DNA of 64,000 nt from Apiospora phragmitis (lineage: Eukaryota > Ascomycota > Sordariomycetes > Amphisphaeriales > Apiosporaceae). The stretch's first letter is position 1. The number at the start of each line of letters is the position of its first letter. Positions 58,503 through 64,000 of this stretch are shown here, one piece after another. Location of the stretch: the NCBI GenBank assembly GCA_038363925.1, contig JAQQWL010000011.1:3162001-3226000 (forward strand), read 5' to 3'. The notes beneath the pieces are model-generated. The model was not told the DNA's origin and ran no database searches. It was given only the letters and a program-made list of their open reading frames with translations. The translations under genes were made by a program, and so were the position numbers.

Positions 58503-59048
58503 TTATTTGTTGGGCGGCGGGCCTTCCGGAGGAGCATACGTGGCGTTGTTCGCGGTGCTGTCATGGGGATACACATTCTTAGGCGCCTGCACGCCCTCAT
58601 TCTGCCCGCTGTAGTAGCCGTTCTGCTGGTAGTTGTTCATGGGATAGGACTGGTTCGGGGCTCCGTAAGCCGGGGGCGGCTGGTGAGCATAGGCCTGCGG
58701 GTTGTTCTGGTAGTTGCCGGCACCATTACTTGCCATCCATCCAGTCCCGTACATGGGCTGCATGCCGCGGCGGCGGCGGCGGCGTGAAGTGATGCACCTG
58801 TAGATAGCGCGCGTTAGAGAAACCGTCGAAAATGGGTTGTAACATTGGAGAGCGAAAGCCCCAGAAGAGAGAAAAACTTACGCCAGGATGAAGAAAATGA
58901 AGAAGAAGACCACCACTACTATTGCTGCGAAAATCCATCGCCCGTAGTCTCCCCATGTTGATCGGCTGCAGTATCCTGCCGCAGCTTCATCAGGCGAGCA
59001 GTAGTATCTTTTGCCGAGGAGGCTGTCTTGGTTGATGAAAGGCGCCAT
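58503..59048 (-). CDS. RCR-type membrane protein (chitin deposition regulator family), 153 aa
   Basis: Exons 59048-58882 and 58797-58503 join in phase (GTAAGT ... CTACAG), 154 codons including the stop. The N-terminus (MAPFINQDSLLGKRYYC, then AAGYCSRSTWGDYGRW) is short and has two cysteines typical of the luminal part. One hydrophobic helix (IFAAIVVVVFFFIFFILA) is followed by a run of six arginines and a Tyr/Asn/Gln/Pro-rich tail (NPQAYAHQPPPAYGAPNQ) with a PPAY motif, the kind of PY signal bound by Rsp5-type ubiquitin ligases. This single-pass layout matches the fungal Rcr1/Rcr2-like family (Congo-red resistance, endosomal sorting and chitin deposition). The repeated CGC codons of the arginine run start exon 2. 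The order of segments supports the family; the function is by analogy. Confidence 0.82.
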
Positions 59049-62000
59049 TGATGATGTATGCTCTCTCTGAAGCTGATGGAAAAAAGACTTAGGTATGTTG
59101 TTGAAGTATGTAGTTAATGGAAAAAATGCAGGGTTGCTTTGATGAGTGACGTAGATGGTATGTTCGTCGCGTCACGGGTAGACAGAAGACGGGTCTCTTC
59201 AAATGTTGTACCGTCAGGCAAATTAGGATTTTGATGGATTGAAATTCAGCCGAAGAAAGGTTGGACGAGTATTGGAGAAGGACCTACGGCACTTATTATA
59301 AAAATATAACAAGCCCAGCCTTTTCGTTGTCTCATATTCTCTCTCCGTTCAGGCAAGATGGCGCGCGGCGGGCGAATACCAAGGAAACAATTGGGGGGGC
59401 TGTGCGGGACTTGGCATCCGCCGACGGAAACGTAATATATATGGCTCAGTGTGTATGAAACCACAACTAAATGAAGTTTTTTACGTTTTTTCTTTTATTT
59501 CCTACTTTTTTAAAAAGCTAACCCCCTAATAACCTAACTACTCACATACCCACTTAATAACCTTTTATTAACTTTTTATTTTTATTTTAATTAGATTTTT
59601 TAGTATAAAAAAAGTTTTTAATTTTAACCTTTTTTTTTAATAAAAAAAATCAATTTTCAGTTTTTTAATTTTTAAACTACACTTTTATAAAGAGAAGCGA
59701 TTTTTTATTATTATTCTCTTTATTAAACTAATTTTATATTATATTATTAAAGTAGAGTATTATTTAATCACGGTTTTTAATTATATTAAAAGTTTTATAT
59801 CTTTATATAATTATTAATTAAATTTATAAAGTGATATTTTATAAATAAAGTTATATATATTATTAAAATAAACTATTATTTAATTATACTTTTTAATTAT
59901 ATTAAAAGTTTTATATTCTTATATAATTATTAATTAAATATTAAAGCGATTAATTATAAAATAAGTTTTATATTTTAATATTAAATTAAAATAAGCTAAA
60001 ATATAATAACCTAGACCTTAATATTAACTAATAACTAAGCGCTTAAATATAACTTTTTTTAATACACATTATAGTTATTAATAGCATTAAAACCTTCCTT
60101 TTATTTTTACCTTATTTTATATCGAGCTTTATAAAGGAGCTCGTTAATATCCTCATTTTTTTTTAAATTAATTTTATCTATGAAACAAATCAAAAATATA
60201 CAACCTACCTGAATCCATTTTCAAGGCTGTAGCAGCTGTAAGTGAAGTTAGCAGTGCCTATTAGAGCCATTTGGAATCATGGCCATCCCTTAATGACCGG
60301 CAAGTGACCAGAACTCTTTCACTCTTTCACTAAGATGCATCAATAGATTTGTCAACAAGGCGCACCGGCTTGAAGACATGGTCTCTTTTGGCGTATTGGC
60401 AACTAGCGTCTGAAGATATAAATCAATCTCGCGATTCTCCGTGGTTGACAAAACCAGAGTACCTAGCCGTCAATTGCGGCGCAGTCCTACATTGTTCCGA
60501 GAACGGTCCTGACTCCATGAGCGCCACTTCGCAAGCCTCTGTCAAGGTTTTTGGTCCTCGTAAGCAGCGTGCTGCGATGCCGGGCACTTCCGACCTGACC
60601 GAACCTGAAGGGGAATTGAATTGAAATACATGTTTCTTATGTCATTCCAGTGTGTGACGTAGGTTGTGATCATGTTCAGGATACAAAATAGTTTGCAATA
60701 TGTTGTATGAGTCGTCCATGTAGAGTGCAGATGGTGTAAGCAGCTATTGGATGTTTGGAAACCTGCCTGATCCATCCAGTATCACCCACTGGTTTTCGGA
60801 AACGGATTGCAAATAACCCGCAGAGCCGGTATAACTTCGATATGGGATATCCATGCTTAACCATCTGGATACGATGGAAATTCTCCTTGACTAACCTGTA
60901 GAAACTCTAATACGGTCCCAATACTACGGCACTGACTCCGCCCTGCGGAGCTGTGGTGGGTTGGATAGTTCGTGAGTCAGTAGGAAGCATCAGCCCTGCT
61001 GGCTGCGGGTCCTCAAGTTGAATGACCGAATCCCGTACTCCGTATACAGATATAGGACAAAGGACGACTAGATCGTGGAGAAATGCAGCACGTCAACGGC
61101 CGTCTCCATCCTTCGACCCCGAGCCCCGAGGAGGATGGGGGCGCGCTGATGAGTGTAGTTGGTATCGCCTACCTGGTCACGTTGTTTACATACATCCTTA
61201 CTTCTTACTTCTTCCTTCCAACATTGACATTGTTCGACCTACAGTAAGAGAAAGAAACGATTTTGCCAGGGCCGGCCTTATCGCTACGAGCGTGTGGCAC
61301 TAGCGATGCGCGGACACGTCAAAATTTCCCGAGCACTCTACCATTGGCTGTACTTGGATCAGTGAAGGGAGCGGCAACAACGGGATTCTCTATGTGCAGT
61401 AGTCACCGTAGACACCTCTCGCCTAAGTATGAGGTATGTACAATGGCGGTTGGCATCCATAGCTGCTTTCCTCTCCTCTCTCTGTCTGCCGGGGGCGGCA
61501 GACTGTGTACCAAGTAGAGAAAAGAGCCGAGTAACGGTAACGGTGAAGCAGAAAAGCATGCAAGGACAAGGACAAGGACACGCCCCATCCCCCGCATGGA
61601 GAAATATGTAGTAGCAGTAGAGAAAGCAGAAACGCAGCAGAGTCGGCCTATGATTTGACAGAGGCGAGCCGTCGTGAGGCCGGCTACGGGCCAATCATGG
61701 ACGGGCGAGGCCATTTCGAACAACGCAACGCTCTGGTGAGCTTGCCAACGCATCACCGCATTGCGAGTGGTCTGTGTGTAGCCATTGAAGTATCGTTCAC
61801 ATCCTACTCCCTCGCACCATTGCCTTCTCCCCCTTCTTCCATTCCACTCCTACAACCGTCGTCGCTCCCAAGGTCTCATTAACCGTCTGCAGAAACACCT
61901 TCTTGATCCCCCTTCCCTCCCTTTTTTTGTAGTTCCTGCCGTGAGCGGTTGAAGTCGAAGCTCAACACAGCTCTACTCTTGTGAAGCGACCTTCTCCACC

Positions 62001-62677
62001 TGCACCTTAACTGGGCCCCTCCTGGTACTGGTTTCTACCGATATCAACAGGGGAATCTTGGACTTCTCCCATCATACTGTCTCTTGGCCCCAAGTGGGCA
62101 ACCCGACTGGCTTCCACACGGGCAAGTCTACAAGTCAACCCGATCGGAGTCATGCCTCGAAATAAGTCGTATCGTCATTAATGAGAGCCGCCTATCATTT
62201 GCGCCTAAATACATCGAAGCTTCATGTCTGCTATGGTATCCGCCGTACACCCACAAAACTAGACACACTTGCTCATATATTCGACCCATCTGCTAAAAGT
62301 CGATTTCGAGCCGTTGTCTTCCAACCAAAACCCTCCCAGGCGCTGGGAATAGCACCACCACTACTGCACCGCCATGCCTGGCCGAAAGCAACGGCAAACT
62401 CAATATGGCGGGGTTGGTAAAGGAAATATCAATGCCAAAAGCGTGAGTCTCCCGAAAGCTGCACTGACTTTCAGCGGGTTTCCCAGCTTCCACTTCGCGA
62501 GGGAACTTATATATTATGAATCGTCGCCGAGGTGAACCGTCTTTATATCGCAAATCTCATAATCGTCGTTACATGCGCCATGGTCGTTACCGAAAATCTC
62601 CCGGGTGCTGCCGATCATGAAAGTGACACAAACAGAAAGCGAGGAATATGAAGCCGCAGCGGGTGCTTGGAGGGCGT
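59049..62677. other. intergenic, 3.6 kb, including the AT-rich block
   Basis: Promoter of the RCR gene near 59049-59460, then the AT-rich block (59465-60200), then 2.4 kb of normal-composition DNA with no convincing gene up to the Arl8 stop. Simple GGACAA units near 61562-61580. Confidence 0.55.
59465..60200. repeat. AT-rich block with diverged 116-bp tandem repeat, probable RIP relic
   Basis: About 0.7 kb is nearly all A and T, with sharp edges against normal DNA. Inside it, TTTTAATTATATTAAAAG occurs twice, near 59775 and 59891, each followed by similar AT-rich sequence, so two diverged copies of a roughly 116-base unit lie in tandem. Such islands in Pezizomycotina usually descend from repeats mutated C-to-T by RIP. 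I cannot identify the parent element or ends. Confidence 0.65.
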
Positions 62678-63535
62678 TCATCTCGCAAACTTCATTAACC
62701 ATTGGATGACAGCATCGAGGTTAGTTTCCTCTTTGGCACTGATGCCGTAACAGGACACCTCACGGTTGCCTATGACTTTCAACGACAAAGCCTCGATCAA
62801 CTCGTCGACACTCAACTTGTTGGGCAAGTCCGACTTGTTACCGAGCACGAGCAAAGGGATTCCCTGAAGGCTAGGCTGCGACATCAGCGAGTGCAGTTCG
62901 TCCTTTGCTTGAGGAAGGAGAGCCTGATCTGCGATATCGACAATGAACACAATGGCGTCTACGCCACGACAATACCGTTCCCACATCGGGCGAAACCGCG
63001 GCTGGCCTCCAAGATCCCAGCATTTCAGTGTGACATGGCCGCGTTGTACCTTTTTCATATTGAAGCCCACTGTGGGTATAGAGCTATACAGCCGTTCATT
63101 AGCGCCGATTCTGAAGGATAGCACATTGCGCGAGCACATGGAAGCGTTGACGTCGACAGGTCTTCGCCCCAGAAACAACGTTTGGTCAGGCTTACTCGAT
63201 CGTGAACTCTCCACCCTGCGAAGAAAAACAGTCGGCAACGGTCAGCGGCCCGGCTCAAATCGCCCAACAGAATCATTTCAACTCACCGATAAGACGCGCA
63301 ACAAGGATGTTTTGCCGGCGTTCTGCAGTCCGATCATTGTCACGTCCATCTCGGTTGCCCTATGAGAAGTCAGTCAGATATGTCATCTTCTTTGGCAACA
63401 TGGCAGAGGTCAGGATGGTGCAGGCGGCGGTGAAGACTTTTGTGCCATGTGACGTGACCCCGCGACGCAGATTCATAGTACTAACCAGAAGGTCCTGAGC
63501 AACCAGTCGTACACTTTTCGGAATAAGCCCGCCAT
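62678..63535 (-). CDS. ARL8: Arl8-type ARF-family small GTPase, 182 aa
   Basis: Arl8 proteins act on late endosome/lysosome (vacuole) membranes. Exons 63535-63486, 63359-63287, 63215-63196 and 63083-62678 total 183 codons including the stop without a frame break. Exon 3 is only 20 bases. Motifs: N-terminal helix MAGLFRKVYDWLLRTFW (without the myristoylated glycine of ARFs), P-loop GLQNAGKTS, switch I DSIPTVGFNMKKV, the G3 box CWDLGGQPRFRPMWERYCRG, the G4 box LGNKSDLP and the G5 region CYGISAKEETNLD. The IPTVGFNMKKV and WERYCRG blocks distinguish Arl8 from other ARF-like proteins. It ends LDAVIQWLMKFAR. Its start lies 465 bases from the right edge of the window. Confidence 0.94.
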
Positions 63536-64000
63536 GGCGAAGAGGTGACGTGAAATGAGCCCGCTGATGTGCTTGGTGATGCAGGCGAGAGGCAGGAAGT
63601 GTAATTATTTTAAAAATGAAGAGCTTGTATCAATGAAGGTGTTTCTCGGTCAAGGTCCCCGAGAAATCGGTTTGCGCCTGTGTGTGTCGTTAGGCTGGAT
63701 CCTAGGGAACGCGCGGTGGGTAAACGCTGGCAAATGCTAGACGAGGTGTTCTCTAGACAGATGTTAAATAGCTGCGCTCGGTTGCTGTGATGGCGTTGGA
63801 AATTAGGAAATCAAATGTCTCGTATGACGGACGATAAATAATGAAGGCATGCAACATTGAACATTCTCTTTCGCAGCGGCCGCTCAGCAGGTAGGTATCG
63901 ATGAGGGGTGGTGAGCAGGCCCAGGACAGACCAGTTCGCGCGCAAAAGCGACCCTAGCCCGAAAGCTGTGGTGGTACGGGACAGTGACAGAGTACTGAGT
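63536..64000. other. upstream region of ARL8, to window end
   Basis: No coding feature seen; presumed promoter. Confidence 0.55.

Overview
The window looks like nuclear DNA from a filamentous ascomycete (Pezizomycotina, most likely Sordariomycetes). I base this on 50-110 bp introns with GTANGT donors and CTNAC-type branch regions, a gene set typical of these fungi (WLM protease, Kel3, Arg-13-type carrier, RCR protein, anoctamin-like protein, tyrosinase, GH5 enzyme, rhodopsin-domain membrane protein), GC-rich exons and a very AT-rich block resembling RIP-decayed DNA. I cannot name the species. I see no CRISPR array, operon, phage or intact transposon, and no tRNA or rRNA gene I could support.

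Layout. 0-0.5 kb: 5' part of a rhodopsin-domain membrane protein gene (-). 3.6-4.5 kb: SWR1-complex subunit Vps71 (+). 5.4-6.0 kb: small secreted cysteine protein (-). 7.8-9.2 kb: Wss1-type DNA-protein crosslink protease (-). 9.6-11.9 kb: Kel3 kelch protein (-). 12.9-13.9 kb: mitochondrial ornithine carrier (+). 14.5-15.2 kb: TspO/MBR protein (-). 17.1-19.8 kb: ARS2/SERRATE (+). 25.0-27.4 kb: C2H2 transcription factor (+). 29.1-29.7 kb: hypothetical protein with an EEET repeat (+). 29.8-31.2 kb: secreted GH5 hydrolase (-). 32.4-33.6 kb: Per1/PGAP3 (+). 34.3-35.7 kb: PRMT1 (+). 36.3-38.1 kb: MUS81 (-). 39.2-40.9 kb: phosphoacetylglucosamine mutase (+). 41.6-42.5 kb: riboflavin synthase (-). 43.4-45.9 kb: anoctamin-like protein (+). 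46.4-49.0 kb: family X DNA polymerase with BRCT (+). 49.6-51.3 kb: ammonium transporter (-). 54.4-56.4 kb: tyrosinase (-). 58.5-59.0 kb: RCR-type membrane protein (-). 59.5-60.2 kb: AT-rich block. 62.7-63.5 kb: Arl8-type GTPase (-).

The genes are mostly unrelated housekeeping functions. Three DNA-repair proteins (Wss1, MUS81, Pol X) lie within 41 kb, and two genes serve the cell-wall/GPI route (phosphoacetylglucosamine mutase, Per1). There is no convincing metabolic cluster around the tyrosinase.

The strongest unexpected signal is a series of single-base frame breaks, mostly in short G or C runs, inside otherwise well preserved housekeeping genes (Wss1, TspO, ARS2, Per1, MUS81, AGM1 twice, anoctamin, tyrosinase, probably riboflavin synthase, the C2H2 factor and Vps71). 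In every gene whose exons I could fully resolve, correcting these restores a whole number of codons and the family's expected residues. I read them as base-calling or assembly errors rather than real pseudogenes, so automatic gene models here will be truncated or split. I found no clearly new biological system.
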